Of a DNA stretch of 64,000 nt, positions 36,308 through 49,976 are shown one piece after another; positions within the stretch are counted from its first letter, which is position 1; each line of letters starts with the position of its first letter. Origin of the DNA: Pseudovibrio denitrificans JCM 12308. Lineage in GTDB: Bacteria; Pseudomonadota; Alphaproteobacteria; Rhizobiales; Stappiaceae. The notes below the pieces were generated by a model, which did not search any database, was not told where the DNA came from, and saw only the letters and a list, made by a program, of their open reading frames with translations. The stretch is taken from NCBI RefSeq assembly GCF_001310815.1, contig NZ_BAZK01000005.1:1-64000 (forward strand). The letters are read 5' to 3'. A program made the translations under genes and the position numbers.

Positions 36308-39300
36308 ATGTCAGAGCGTCAAGCGTCTTCCACGAACACAGCCACCAACACCTCCCAAGCTACGATTCCTCCGCAAACGCTGAAGATTGGCGTTGTTGCA
36401 GAGGGAAGCTCTGAGGTTCTCGTTCGGCAGCCAGGTCAGCTGGTCGACTTCAGCCAGATGCTGGAGGTGCCTGTCAGTCTCTTCAGATATGGAGAAAGCC
36501 TGCAGATCCTGTTCTCTGGTGGGGGAACACTGCTTGTTGAAGGGTTCTTCACTGGTGACCAGACCGACGCTTCTCTGATCCTGAGTGAAAACCAGACACT
36601 GACCATCGAAGAGTTCGGAGCGCTGGTAGAAATTCTGCCGGTTGACACGCTGCAGACCGCTGCGGGTGATGGCACGCCGATTGCTGATCAGCTGGAAGAG
36701 CCAGGCAGTTCCGGTCAGGACTTTGACGACAACCCTGACGGTGGGCCACTGGGGCCTGGGCTGAATGTTAATGATCTGCTGAAGCCAGAAGACAATGCAG
36801 GCGCAGCTGCGGCCAATGATGACCCTGAGCAGGACGTGGATGATGTTCCCGTTGCCGGTATTGCAGAAGTTGGTGCTCTTGATGAGACAGACTGGGCAGA
36901 TGCTGGTAAAGGACCGCTTTCCTTTACAGGCAATCTGAACGTTGATTTCGGTCTTGATGGTGTTACTGAGCGTTCTTTGCAGTTCCAGCTGGACAATGGC
37001 GTGCCGGTTGATCGTGCAGGCAATCCTTTGAGCCTGACAGCTGACGGGCAGCCTCTTTCCTATGAAGTGCAGGACCTGACTGCGGATGCAGCCAATGAAA
37101 TTGGCGATGGAAGCCAGTTGCTGACAGCTAAGCTGCCAAATGGTGAAGTTGTTTTCGAAGTTCTGCTCAACACGTTTACCGAGACGGGTGCGTACACCTT
37201 TACGCTGCGCGGTAATCTGGATCATCTGGAAGCAGATGTGAAAGACATTCTGGCACTTGAGTTTGGCTTCCAGGCTTTTGACGCTGATGGAGATTCAGCA
37301 GACTCGTTCCTGATTGTGAACGTTGCTGATGACATGCCAGAAATTGGCGAGCCATCCACGGGCACCGTTGATGAAGATGGTATTCCTGATATCGGCAACA
37401 ACAACGACAATGCTGATGGTGATGCAGCCGCCACGTCCAATACGATAACAGCATCTCTTGATATTGATTGGGGGGCTGATGATGCAGACAGCGAGCAGGG
37501 TGGTGTTGGTGATCGCTCTGTTAAGTTTGCGGGAACACCAGAGGTACCACAAGGACTGTCCTCAGAGGGTGTAGCTCTGGTCTACTCCCTCAGTGATGAC
37601 GGTACTGAGCTGACCGCGACCAAAGGAGATGGTGGCGAAGCCGTCTTCAAAGTGACTTTGTCCGATGACGCCGCTGGTACTTATAGCTTTGAGCTGATGG
37701 GGCCTCTGGATCACCCAGTTGCCAACACTGAAGATGACATCAACCTGACCTTTGAATTTATTGCAACAGACAGTGACGGCGACACCGCGAGCTCAAGCTT
37801 CACTGTGATTGTTGATGATGATTTGGCTGATATTACCTCGCTTGAGGTGAACAAGTACGTTCAGGTTGATGAGAGCGCTGGTCTGGACAATGACGACACC
37901 ACAGATACGGCTGTTTCTGAACTGTTTGACGGCGTAAACAACCTAGGTTCTGACGAAGATATGGAGCCTCAGTTTGCCCGTGATAACGTGGTGGACTTTG
38001 CCTACGACAACGGAGCAGATGGCGCGACCCATACAGTGACGCTGAGCATCGAGGAAGACGGTATGTCTTCTGGTCTTCAGACCACAGAGGGCAAAGACAT
38101 TCTGCTTTACCTGCAAAACGGTCTTGTTGTTGGCCGTGTTGGTGGTGCGGATGGCGATGCCGTGTTTGCAATTGCCATTGATGAAGCTGGTGAAGTCAGC
38201 CTTGCGCAATACCAGTCCATCAAGCAGCCGGACACCAGCGATCACGATGAGTTCGTCAACCTGGATGGCAAGATCTCAGCTGTTCTGACCGTCACCGATG
38301 GGGATGGTGATGTTGCGCGCCAGGACATCGCAATCGGTGAAAAGATCCGCTTTGGCGATGATGGTCCAACCATTACCTCGCTTGAGGTGAACAAGTACGT
38401 TCAGGTTGATGAGAGCGCTGGTCTGGACAATGACGACACCACAGATACGGCTGTTTCTGAGCTGTTTGACGGCGTAAACAACCTAGGTTCTGACGAAGAT
38501 ATGGAGCCTCAGTTTGCCCGTGATAACGTGGTGGACTTTGCCTACGACAACGGAGCAGATGGCGCGACCCATACAGTGACGCTGAGCATCGAGGAAGACG
38601 GTATGTCTTCTGGTCTTCAGACCACAGAGGGCAAAGACATTCTGCTTTACCTGCAAAACGGTCTTGTTGTTGGCCGTGTTGGTGGTGCGGATGGCGATGC
38701 CGTGTTTGCAATTGCCATTGATGAGGCTGGTGAAGTCAGCCTTGCGCAGTACCAGTCCATCAAACAGCCGGATACCAGCGATCACGATGAGTTCGTCAAC
38801 CTGGATGGCAAGATCTCAGCTGTTCTGACCGTTGCTGATGGGGATGGTGATGTTGCGCGCCAGGATATTGCAATCGGTGAGAAGATCCGCTTTGGCGATG
38901 ATGGTCCAACCATTACCTCGCTTGAGGTGAACAAGTACGTTCAGGTTGATGAGAGTGCTGGTCTGGACAATGACGACACCACAGATACGGCTGTCTCTGA
39001 CCTGTTTGCGAATGTGGCTTTCAAAGGCTCTGACGAAGATATGGAGCCTCAGTTTGCCCGTGATAACGTGGTGGACTTTGCCTATGACAACGGAGCAGAT
39101 GGCGCGACCCACACGGTGACGCTGAGCATTGATGATGCGAACTCAGGTCTTACCACCACCGACGGCACTCCAATTATGCTTTATCTTGAAAACGGTCTTG
39201 TTGTTGGCCGTGTTGGCGGTGCAGGTGGCGACGCTGTGTTTGCGATTGCCATTGATGAAGCTGGTGAGGTCAGCCTTGCTCAGTACCAGTCCATCAAACA

Positions 39301-42300
39301 ACTGAACACCAGCGATCACGATGAGTTTGTGAATCTGGATGGCAAGATCTCAGCCGTTCTGACCGTTACCGATGGGGACGGAGATGTTGCCAGCGACAGC
39401 ATCGCAATCGGTGAAAAGATCCGCTTTGGCGATGATGGTCCAACCATCACATCGCTTGAGGTGAACAGGTACGTTCAGGTTGATGAGAGCGCTGGTCTGG
39501 ACAATGACGACACCACAGATATGGCTGTTTCTGATCTGTTTGCGAATGTGGCTTTCAAAGGTTCTGACGAAGATATGGAGCCTCAGTTTGCCCGTGATAA
39601 CGTGGTGGACTTTGCCTATGACAACGGAGCAGATGGCGCGACCCACACGGTGACGCTGAGCATTGATGATGCGAACTCAGGTCTTACCACCACCGACGGC
39701 ACTCCAATTACGCTTTATCTTGAAAACGGTCTTGTTGTTGGCCGTGTTGGCGGTGCAGGTGGCGACGCTGTGTTTGCGATTGCCATTGATGAGGCTGGTG
39801 AGGTCAGCCTTGCTCAGTACCAGTCCATCAAGCAGCCGGATACCAGCGATCACGATGAGTTTGTGAATCTGGATGGCAAGATCTCAGCCGTTCTGACCGT
39901 TACCGATGGGGACGGAGATGTTGCCAGCGACAGCACCGCAATTGGCGAGAAGATCCGGTTTGGCGATGATGGTCCGAGCCTGACAGGTGAGGAGCAGGGC
40001 GTTACTGTTGATGAAGATGATATTGATACGATCTTCTCTACTGGTACCAGCTGATTACTGGGGCTTTGAAGGTGATGAGAGCCTGACTGAGTTCTGGACT
40101 GGTGCAGCCATCTCATTCGGCGATCTGCAAGGTGTTGTTAATTTTGGTGCAGACGGGGATGCGGGCGCTAACTCGTTCACATTCGTCAATGATGCCACTC
40201 AGCAGCTGACCAATCTTGGTCTGACCTCTGACGGAGATAGCATTCAGTTTGACAGTCTTCAGCTGACACCAAATATCACTCTGATGCTTGGTGTTGCGAA
40301 CGGTCGTCCTGTTATCGGTCTGGCACTGAACAGTGAAACCGGTGAGTTTGCCGTGTTGCAAGCGGATCAGCTGGACCATGTTGCAGGTAAGGGTGAGAAC
40401 ACTGCATTGCAGCTCAGTGATGGCACCATGATTGATGCCATTGACTTTGGTTCCGTGATTGTTGCCAGGGATGGAGACGGGGATACCGTCGAACTGGGCG
40501 GCAAGCTGGATGTGACCGTCGTTGATGATGTTCCTGAGCCCCACATCTGGGTGGATGATCATATCCGCATTGATGAGACTGAAGGTGATCACAGCGACAA
40601 CGTTCCTGCGAAGGGGCGTATTCGCAAGCTGTTTAAAGACGTTGAAGACAAGGGCAGTGACCCAGATCTGAGTGGCCCAATCTACGCGCGCAATGATGTT
40701 CTGGACTTTCACAAGCATGTTGGAGCTGATGAGCGTGGCAGCCATGAGCTCGTATTCCGCATTGATGCTGCTGCGTCTGGTTTGACCACGACAGAAGGTG
40801 AAGAGATTACGCTTACTCTGGAAGATGGTCAGATTGTTGGCCGTGTTCCAAGCGGCGAGGCAGCGTTTGCGATCCACCTGCATCAGAACGGAAAGGTCTC
40901 AATGGTTCAGTACATGTCCATTGAGCATCCGGATACCGACTCTTCCGATGAGCACGTATCGCTTGATGGAAAAGTCACCGCGATCCTGACGGTTACAGAT
41001 GAAGATGGTGATGCTGTTTCAACTGAGATTGCTGTTGGTGACTTGCTGACATTTGATGACGACGGTCCGCGTGTAACCAATCAGCAGCGGGATGTCACCA
41101 TTGATGAAGATGATATCGATACGCCTCTGTCTACCGGCACCAGCCTGATTATTGGGGGATTGAGGGTGACGGCAACTGGACTGACTTCTGGACCGGTTCT
41201 GCGATTAATACTGATAGTTTACAGAGTGTTGTCGACTTTGGAGCTGATGGAGATGCTGGTTCAGGTTCCTTCACCTTTGCAGGTGATGCAGAACAACAGC
41301 TGACAGATCTGGGACTGACCTCAGATGGAGATGCCGTTGAGTTCCAGAGTGTTCAGCTGAATGCCAAACTTACACTGATGGTCGGCATTGCTGATGGCCG
41401 TCCGGTTATTGGTTTGATCCTGAACAGTGAAACTGGTGAGTTTGCTGTGTTGCAGGCGGACCAGTTGGATCACGTTACCGGTGATGGTGAGAATACTGCG
41501 CTTCAGCTCAGTGATGGTTCCACGATTGATGCCATCGACTTCGGTTCCGTGATTGTTGCGACAGACGGGGACGGGGATACCGTTGATCTGGATGGCAAGC
41601 TGAATGTGACCGTTGTTGATGATGTTCCAGAACCACATATCTGGGTGGATGATCATATTCGCATCGATGAGACTGAAGGGCCTCATAGCGATAACATTCC
41701 GCCTTGGTTCGGCTTTAACACATTCAAAGACGTTGATAGCATAGGCAGTGACCCAGACCTGAGTAGCCCGATCTACGCGCGCAATGATGTTCTGGACTTC
41801 CATAGACATGTTGGTGCTGATGAGCGTGGCAGCCATGAACTCGTGTTCCGCATTGATGATGCTACGTCTGGTTTGACCACGACAGAAGGTGAAAAGATTA
41901 CGCTTACTCTGGAAGACGGCCAGATTGTTGGCCGTGTTCCAAGTGGAGAGGCAGCGTTTGCGATCCACCTGCATCAGAACGGCAATGTTTCAATGGTTCA
42001 ATACATGTCCATTAAACATCCGGATACCGACTCTTCCGATGAGCACGTCTCGCTTGATGGAAAAGTCACCGCGGTCCTGACGGTTACAGATGAAGATGGT
42101 GATGCGGTTTCAACTGAGATTGCTGTTGGTGACCTGCTGACGTTTGATGATGACGGTCCGCGCGTAACCAATCAGCAGCGGGATGTCACCATTGATGAAG
42201 ATGACATCGATACGCCTCTGTCTACCGGCACCAGTCCTGATTATTGGGGGATTGAGGGTGACGGCAACTGGACTGACTTCTGGACTGGTTCCGCAATTAA

Positions 42301-45300
42301 CACCGGTAATTTACAGGGTGTTGTTGATTTTGGTGCTGATGGAGATGCTGGCTCGGGTTCCTTCACCTTTGCGGATGATGCAGCACAACAGTTGACAGAT
42401 CTGGGGCTGACCTCAGATGGAGATGCTGTTGAGTTTCAGAGTGTCCAGCTGAATGCCAAGCTCACGTTAATGGTCGGCATTGCTGATGGCCGTCCGGTAG
42501 TCGGTTTGATCCTGAACAGTGAAACTGGTGAGTTTGCAGTGCTGCAGGCCGACCAGTTGGACCACGTTACAGGTGATGGTGAGAATACCGCGCTGCAGCT
42601 CAGTGATGGTTCCACGATTGATGCCATCGACTTTGGTTCCGTGATTGTTGCGACAGATGGAGACGGGGATACTGTTGATCTGGATGGCAAGCTGAATGTG
42701 ACCGTTGTTGATGATGTTCCAGAGCCTCAGATCTGGATTGAGGATTACATTCGTATTGATGAGACTGAAGGTGACCACAGTGACAATACTGATAATACTG
42801 CAGTCGCGCAGTTGTTTGATGGTGTTGCCAACAAAGGTGCAGATCTCGATCTGACCGGTCCAATTTTCGCTCATTATAGTGTGCTTGGCGGCGATCTGAA
42901 TATTGGTGCGGATGAGCACGGCAGTTACGAGGTTACTCTTGAAATCTCTCAGGATGGTGTCTCATCTGGCCTGTATACGACTGGAGGCTTAGCTGACGGC
43001 AAGGAAATCTTCTTGTTCGAAGAAGACGGGATGATTGTTGGCCGGATTGAAGACGGCAATGGTCGACCTAATGGTGAAGCTGTTTTTGCCATTCACGTTC
43101 ATCAGACTGGTGAAGTCTCAATGGTTCAGTACATGTCCATTGAGCATCCGGATACTGACTCTTCCGATGAACACGTTTCGCTTGATGGAAAAGTCACCGC
43201 GGTCCTGACAGTCACCGATGAAGATGGGGATACTGTCTCAACTCAGGTTGAGATCGGTGAATATCTGACGTTCGACGATGATGGTCCGCACATCGGGGAG
43301 TTTGTCACCACTGGTGAGACTGTTGAGCTGGATGAGACAAGCGGTTTGCAGCATGATGAGGTTAATGCTGCTCCAGATTCTGATATTCGTGCATTGTTTG
43401 CTGCGTTTGAGAATGACGCTGCTGCTGATCCGGACATGGAGACGATTTTTGCCCAGCAGCAGGGTGTTCTGGATGCTGAGATCTTTGGAGGGGCTGACGG
43501 TGTCAGTGATGTTGCCGTTACTCTGGAGATTGCTACAGAAGGTCTGAACTCTGGATTGCAGACGACTGAAGGTGTTCCGATCAACCTTTACACAGAGGGC
43601 GATCTGATCGTTGGTCGTGCGGGTGACGGTGATGCGGCTGTAATCTTTGCTGTTTCCATCGATGACAATGGAACGGTCAGTGTGGTTCAATATGCTTCAC
43701 TTGAACATACTCAGCCGGGTCAGGACGACAGTCTTGATCTTGGTGATCTGATCGTTGCTCGTCTGACCATTACAGATGGTGATGGTGATACAGACACAGC
43801 AACTGCTGTGATCGGCGGCAAGATCATCTTCCATGATGATGAACCAAATGCCATCCGTTCGGGTTCTCAGATTGTGGTGGATGAGGCAGCTGATCTTGGA
43901 GCTGTCGTCTCTGGCCAATTGCAGTTTGAAGAAGGTGCTGATGGTGCGACAGTTACTGGCGCTCACTTCCGCAATTCTCAGGGCTATGTCCGTCGCTATG
44001 ACATGGAAGAACCTCAAGGGCAGCGTGGCGATTTCCTGACTGTGGGTGGTGAGAAAATTGTCCTTTCCAGCACTACGGATGCAAGTGGTATCATCACACT
44101 TGTAGGCGCGACCGAAACGAGTGGTAGCTCTGCCTTTACGGTGGTTGTTCAGCCTGATGGATCCTATGAGTTTACTCAGATACTCGGCTTTGACCATCCA
44201 GATACAGGTGAAGCTGGTAGCGACGATAGCATCGACCTGCGTCTGCGCTTTACTGTCACTGATGGTGATGGAGATACGTCGACAGCAACAGCTGTAATCT
44301 CGGTTCACGATGATGAAGTTGTTCTCACGGGTGATGCAGTCTCTGCGAAAGCAGATGAAGACGATATTATCGGTGACAGATCTGGTGTGCCGGGTAACCA
44401 ACCAAATGATGGCAATGGCGATGGCTCGACCACGGGTGCCTATGACGTCAACGGCCCTGCTTATGTGACCGAAAACATTAGTAATCTCGTCGATTTTGGT
44501 AATGACGGGGGCACGTTTGTTATTGCTGATGACGCTGTTTCTACACTTGAGGGCATGGACCTGAAATCAGGTGGTGAAAAACTGTCTTATGTGGTGATTG
44601 GCAGTAAGCTGGTTGGATATCTCGAAACTACGGGAGACACAGAGTACAGTTTTGCCAATGATCATCCGGTGTTCTCACTTGAGTTGACGTCTGACAATGG
44701 TGATGTGGTCTTCAAACTGTTTGATCAGCTTGATCATGTTGCCGGCCATCTGGATAACGAACACAGCGGAGAGCTGTTGATTGATTTTGGAAGTGTCATC
44801 GACGCTGTTGATGGTGATGGCGATCGCGTCAATCTGGATGGTAAGTTTACAATCCAGATCGTCGATGATGTTCCTTACGTCGATTACAACGCTTATGAGA
44901 AGAACCTCGTTGTGAACGGTTCTTTTGAGCAGCCTGATATTGGTTCCTCATATAGCTTCTTCAGCTCTATAGATGGATGGCAGTCTACTAATGAGACTGG
45001 ATTCGAGATCCATTCTGATAGCTTTAGCCAACCAAGAGATGGTGAGCAGTATCTAGAGCTGGATATGGATGCAGGTGGTGCTGTTGATGGCATCTATCAG
45101 AACATCGTTACAGAAGCAGATGCCCAGTATGAGTTGCTGTTCAGTCTGGCGGATCGTTCTGACAATGGTCCAAGCAGTGAAGTGCGTGTCCTTTGGAATG
45201 GTGTAGAAGTTGGTGTTTACTCGACTGATAGTACCGACTGGACAAACATCTCAGTTAACGTTGTTGGTACTGGCCAGGATGGCGGTGATCGCCTTGAGTT

Positions 45301-48300
45301 TGTTGAGGTTTCAGGTTCAAGCCAAAACAATGGACTTGGGACGTACCTGGATAACATCCAGCTTTACAAAACAGCAGGGTATGTTGATGAGGCTGCACTT
45401 GGTGGGGCCGAGCCAGTTGTTGCAACGGATTCTCTTGGCATCTCGTGGGGGGCTGATGATGCGAACACCAACACTGGTGGTGTTGGTGACCGATCCGTTG
45501 TCTTCGATACATCGAGCACCAATCCTCCAAGTGGCTTGAGTTCTGACGGTGTTCAACTGGTCTATGAGTTCAGTGCAGATGGAACCACGCTTAAGGCATT
45601 GAAAGGTGCTGGTGGAGACGAAGTCTTTACCGTGACTTTGTCTGATGCAGATGCAGGCTCTTACACCTTCACGCTTATTGGTAATCTTGATCACGATGTT
45701 GCTGGGTTTGAAGAGGAGCTACTGCTGTACTTCAGCTTTACCGCGAAAGACAGTGACGGTGATACTGCACCTGGCAGCTTCAGGGTTGTTGTAAATGATG
45801 ATCTGCTTGAGATCGGATCGCCATTGGCCAGCACTGTTGATGAAGACGGGCTGCTTGTCGGTAACAAAGACAGTGCCAGCGGAGATGCAGCAGCAACCTC
45901 AGCTTCAGTTAGTGATGTCTCTCTTGATATCAACTGGGGTGCCGATGATGGTGTCCGCACTGTCACATTTACTTCCAACTCAGTGCTGCCAGCAGGGCTG
46001 ACCTCTGATGGTGTGGCTCTCGTCTACACCCTTAGCCAGGGTGACACTGTTCTTACTGCGACGAAGGCTGGTTCTAGTGAAGTTGTTTTTGTTGTAACTC
46101 TTTCTGATGAGAGCGCTGGCTCTTATAGCTTTGAGTTGAAGGGCAACCTTGATCATCCAGCCGGTGCTGATGAAAATGATATCAATCTGTCATTTGAGTT
46201 TGTCGCGACTGATGGTGATGGGGATACCGCTTCTTCCAGCTTCACCGTCACTGTCGATGATGACATGCCGGTGATTGGTGCACCTGCAGATAGTGTTGTT
46301 GATGAAGATGGTCTGACAGCTGGCAATAAGGACGACGCTCCTGGTGATGCAGCTGCAACTGAAACAATGGCTGACGATGTTGCACTCAACATCAGTTGGG
46401 GTGCTGACAACGCCAACAGTGATGCTGGTGGTGCTGGTGATCGCTCTGTCACATTTGCATCCAACTCGGTGCTGCCAGCAGGGCTGAGCTCTGATGGTGT
46501 GTCTCTCGTCTATACCTTAGCCAGGGCGATACTGTCCTTACAGCGACGAAGGCTGGTTCTAGCGAAGTTGTTTTCGTTGTAACTCTTTCAGATGAGGGCA
46601 CAGGCTCTTATAGCTTTGACCTAAAGGGCAACCTTGATCATCCAGCGGGTGATGATGAGAATGATATTGATCTGACTTTCAACTTTGTTGCGAAAGACAG
46701 TGACGGTGACACAGCGTCTTCAAACTTCACTGTGACGGTTGATGATGACAGCCCAGTGCTTGACGACAGCGTCTATGGCCAGAACCTTGTGGTAAATGGC
46801 TCCTTTGAGGATCCTGATATCGGTTCTAATGGGCACAAAGCAGTCGACACAATGTCTGGCTGGATGTCTACCAACGGCACCAGGTTTGAAATCCATTCCA
46901 ACAGCTTCAGCCCATCTTCTGATGGAGACCAGTATCTAGAGCTGGATAAGGATGGAGCTGGTTCTGGTAAAGTAGATGGCATCTATCAGAATATCATCAC
47001 AGACGCGAACACTCAGTATGAGTTGTCGTTTGACCTTGCTGACCGCGTTCATAATGGTCAGGGCAGTGACGTGAGAGTGCTGTGGAATGGTGTTGAAGTG
47101 GGCGAGGGTGTCTATTCGACAGACAGCACTGACTGGTCAAACTTCACAATTACTGTTGTCGGTACTGGTCAGGCAGGTGGAGATCGCCTCGAGTTTATCG
47201 AGTTGACTACTCCTGGTCAGAACAATGGCCTTGGCACGTATCTGGATAACATCCAGCTCCATAAAGTCGGGCCTATTGTTGACGAAGTTGATATTGAAGG
47301 CGGCTCTGCTGTTGCGAGTGATGAACTTCACATTAAGTGGGGTGCTGATGATGCGACCAGTGGCACAAATGCCAGAGCTGTAACTTTTGCGGATAGTCTT
47401 GATGGGACAGTAGCCAAAACTGATGAAAACACTGATCTGAAGTCCGCTGGTTCACCTGTCTTCCTTAAGTCATTCGGTGCTGTTCTGATTGGATACACCG
47501 ATGTGGTGCCTCAGAGTGCTACAGATACTGATGACGCGGTCTTCACGGTCACGTTGTCTGGTGATGGTACCGGTGCTTACACATTTGAGTTGCTTGGACA
47601 ACTGGATCATGAAGGTGCAGAAGCCGAAGACCTCTCGCTTACCTTTGATTTTGTCGCCACGGACAGTGATGGTGATGGTGATGGTGTTTCTGGTGACTTT
47701 ACCGTCAACATCGTTGATGATGTTCCGACCGGTGCTGCAGATAATGCCAGCGGCGAGGAGGACGTGTCCTTCAAGATTGACGTACTGGCAAATGACAATG
47801 TTGGTGCTGATAAGGCAGCAACGATCCTCCTTGAGAATGATGGGGAGACTGCTCAAAAAGGTACTGTAGTAGTCAATCCAGATGGCACGGTGCAGTACAC
47901 TTCGCCACACGAAAACTTTAATGGTTCTGATAGCTTCAGCTACGTCATTGAGGATGCTGATGGTGATCGTTCAGAAGTGATTACGGTGACTGTTGAAGTT
48001 ACACCGGTGAATGATCATCCTGAACTAACTGTTACAGATGTGCAGTCCAAGTTTGACGAAAACGGAACAGGTCCGGTTGCAAAGTTCAGCGCAGCTGATA
48101 TTGACGGTGATGCACTCACATACTCACTGACTGGAGATGATGCTCATCTTTTCGAAATCAGAGGTAATGAAGTTTACTTCAAAGCCGCACCTGATTTTGA
48201 GAACCCGCTGGATGTGGGGGCAGACCAAGAGTATGACTTCAACATTGTCGTAAGTGACGGCCACGAAGAAGTCAGTGAAGATATCTCTGTGTCAGTGACT

Positions 48301-49905
48301 GATCAGGCTGCTGAGCTTTCACTTTCTCTTTCTAGTAAGAATGTTGCCTTCTCAGTTGCAGATGATTTCAAAGGTCCTGACAACAATAATGGTCAACCAG
48401 GAGGCTACTCGGGTAGTGATGGTAGCCGGTTATGGTTGGACGGTTCTTGGCATGAAGTTGGCGACGATGACAGTTCGACAAATTACAATGGAAAGATCGT
48501 ATCTAACTACCAAGACTTAGGGGACAATCTGCTTAACTATCATCTCGTGATTAAAGGTGATGGTGAGATTTCAAGATCTGTTGATCTTTCTGACATGACT
48601 GACGCAAAGCTGATTATTCATGCCGATCATGTTCTTCATGATGCTGGAGATAATTTGTTGATTGTGTTGGAGTGGGAAGATGAGAGTGGTGTTACGAAAA
48701 CATACTCTACTGATCTAGCTTCCAAACAGCAGTCTCCATCTGATTTTGTAATTGATTTGTTGAATGACGTGCCAGGGTATGTGCCATCAGAAACAATCTT
48801 GAAGTTTGTCTCTGAAGATTTTGAAGCTGGTGACTACGCTCGCATTTTCAATGTTGTTATTGAAGGTCATGAGAATGTGCCTGAAACTGACTATACGACG
48901 AACTTCAAGCTTGGGGGGGCAGGGGTAGTTATCGGTGATGTTGTTGCCGTTTCTGATGGAGACAACAACGCTGCCAATAATCAGCTCTCCAGTGCTGTCA
49001 TCACACTGAAGAACTATCAGCAGGGTGATGCTCTTAGCTACATTCCTCAGGGTGCTTACGCTGGTATTTCCGCTACGACAGCTGTTGTGGGTGGAAATCT
49101 GGTTCTGACCCTTTCAGGTGATGCAAGCCATGCAGCATATGTTGCAGCGATCAAGGCTATCGAGTTCAACACCTCATCAAACGATCCAGTGAGAACAATC
49201 GAAATGGTTGTCAGCAATGGTTCAGACGAGAGTGATGTTGCTACTACAACGATCAATGTGACTGAGAATACAGAGAATCCAAGCACGATCTTTGTCGACT
49301 ATAACGAGCCTGCGTTCTCACAGAATAGGTTCTATGAAAGTGATCCTGAGAAGAATCCAGGATGGCATTATCGCCTGAATGGTACAGATCAAAATGACAG
49401 AATTGAAGGGCAAGGTAACTGGCATAACGATATGTCTGGTGGTGAGGGCAATGATCTTCTGATTGGCGATGATTGGCATCCTGTAAGCCATCGCAACTAC
49501 TCGGATACCTTCAATGGTGGTGCTGGTTATGATCGGATGACTAGTGGAAGTGAAGATGACTTGGATACCTTCATCTTTGATGTTCTGGACGGCAGTTTCG
49601 ATACGATCACAGATTTTGATGGAACTGCGCAAGGTGAAGTAGATCTTACAGTCGATCGACTGGATATCTCTGCACTTCTGAACAAAGCCTTCGGGGATGA
49701 TGAGGTTGATGCTGCTGAAGCTGGGCAGTACGTGAAAGTTCAGGAAAATGGTTCTGGAAGCGACGTGCTGGTTGATGTGGATGGAACTGCCAATGGTGAG
49801 AACTGGTCGAAGATTGCTCATCTCGATAACATTAGCCAAACCGATACAATCAAAGTTGTTCTTGATGATGATGGCTCATACACTCAGGTGGATGTAGTCG
49901 CTTAA
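36308..49905 (+). CDS. Giant type I-secreted repeat adhesin, about 4,530 residues, three frameshifts
   Basis: N-terminal retention module (1-120) ending in TAAG (117-120), the LapG cleavage site; an acidic linker; T1SS-143-type beta domains ending in DSDGDTASSSFTV; four tandem DUF5801-like repeats (37832-39979); three compound 1.09-kb repeats (from 39998); two DUF642-like lectin folds (NLVVNGSFE... near 44903 and 46782); Ig/cadherin-like domains (DNASGEEDVSFKIDVLAND and DIDGDALTYSLTGDD); and a C-terminal region with the RTX nonapeptide GGEGNDLLIGDDW and a type I secretion tail. The frame breaks near 40051 (two bases), 41143 and 46515 (one each), all in CC or CCC runs and all resolved by comparison with the sister repeats. 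Calcium-rich, cell-surface, likely attachment and biofilm function. Own promoter and a strong terminator. Confidence 0.92.
36656..36667 (+). other. TAAG codons: predicted LapG cleavage site in the adhesin
   Basis: Residues 117-120 (T-A-A-G) follow a compact, beta-rich N-terminal module and precede an acidic linker, the same position as in Pseudomonas LapA, where LapG cuts between the two alanines at about residue 108. Confidence 0.75.
37832..39979 (+). repeat. Four tandem 534-540-bp repeats in the adhesin
   Basis: Units start at 37832, 38372, 38912 and 39446, each beginning ITSLEVN and ending GEKIRFGDDGPT. Units 1 and 2 (540 bp) are nearly identical at the DNA level, including silent sites. 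Units 3 and 4 (534 bp) share a variant centre (DDANSGLTTTDGTPI). This indicates recent duplication or gene conversion in pairs. Confidence 0.93.
39998..43270 (+). repeat. Three compound repeats of about 1.09 kb in the adhesin
   Basis: Units start at 39998, 41091 and 42182 with VTVDEDDIDT or VTIDEDDIDT. Each joins a domain containing DYWG-EGD...FWTG and ADQLDHV to a domain beginning IRIDETEG and ending LTFDDDGP. Units 1 and 2 are closest in their second half; unit 3 has a diverged second half. Confidence 0.88.
44903..45369 (+). repeat. DUF642-like lectin domain, copy 1, in the adhesin
   Basis: Starts NLVVNGSFEQPDIG and ends GLGTYLDNIQLYK. Galactose-binding-fold pattern with WNGVEVGVYSTDSTDW in the middle. 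Copy 2 lies at about 46782-47265 and is clearly homologous at DNA level. Confidence 0.75.
46782..47265 (+). repeat. DUF642-like lectin domain, copy 2, in the adhesin
   Basis: Starts NLVVNGSFEDPDIG and ends GLGTYLDNIQLHK. Differs from copy 1 by a few insertions (GEGVYSTDSTDW). The pair likely contributes carbohydrate binding. Confidence 0.75.
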
Positions 49906-49908
49906 TAA

Positions 49909-49942
49909 AAAAGGCCCGGGCTGATATCAGCCCGGGCCTTTT
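49909..49942 (+). terminator. Strong terminator after the adhesin
   Basis: A perfect 34-base palindrome: AAAAGGCCCGGGCTGAT (49909-49925) followed directly by its complement (49926-49942), ending in T4. It is bidirectional and also lies 34 bases past the stop of the convergent sctD gene. Confidence 0.95.
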
Positions 49943-49976
49943 GCTTTTGTAGAGATAGCTACTTGGGTTTCTTCGC

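Noticed and set aside
37832..39979. Regular repeats considered as a CRISPR array
   Set aside because: Units are 534-540 bases, coding and in frame; there is no short repeat with unique spacers.
40113..40883. Long minus-strand frames under the adhesin repeats
   Set aside because: They recur with the repeats and mirror the plus-strand codon pattern; no independent protein character.
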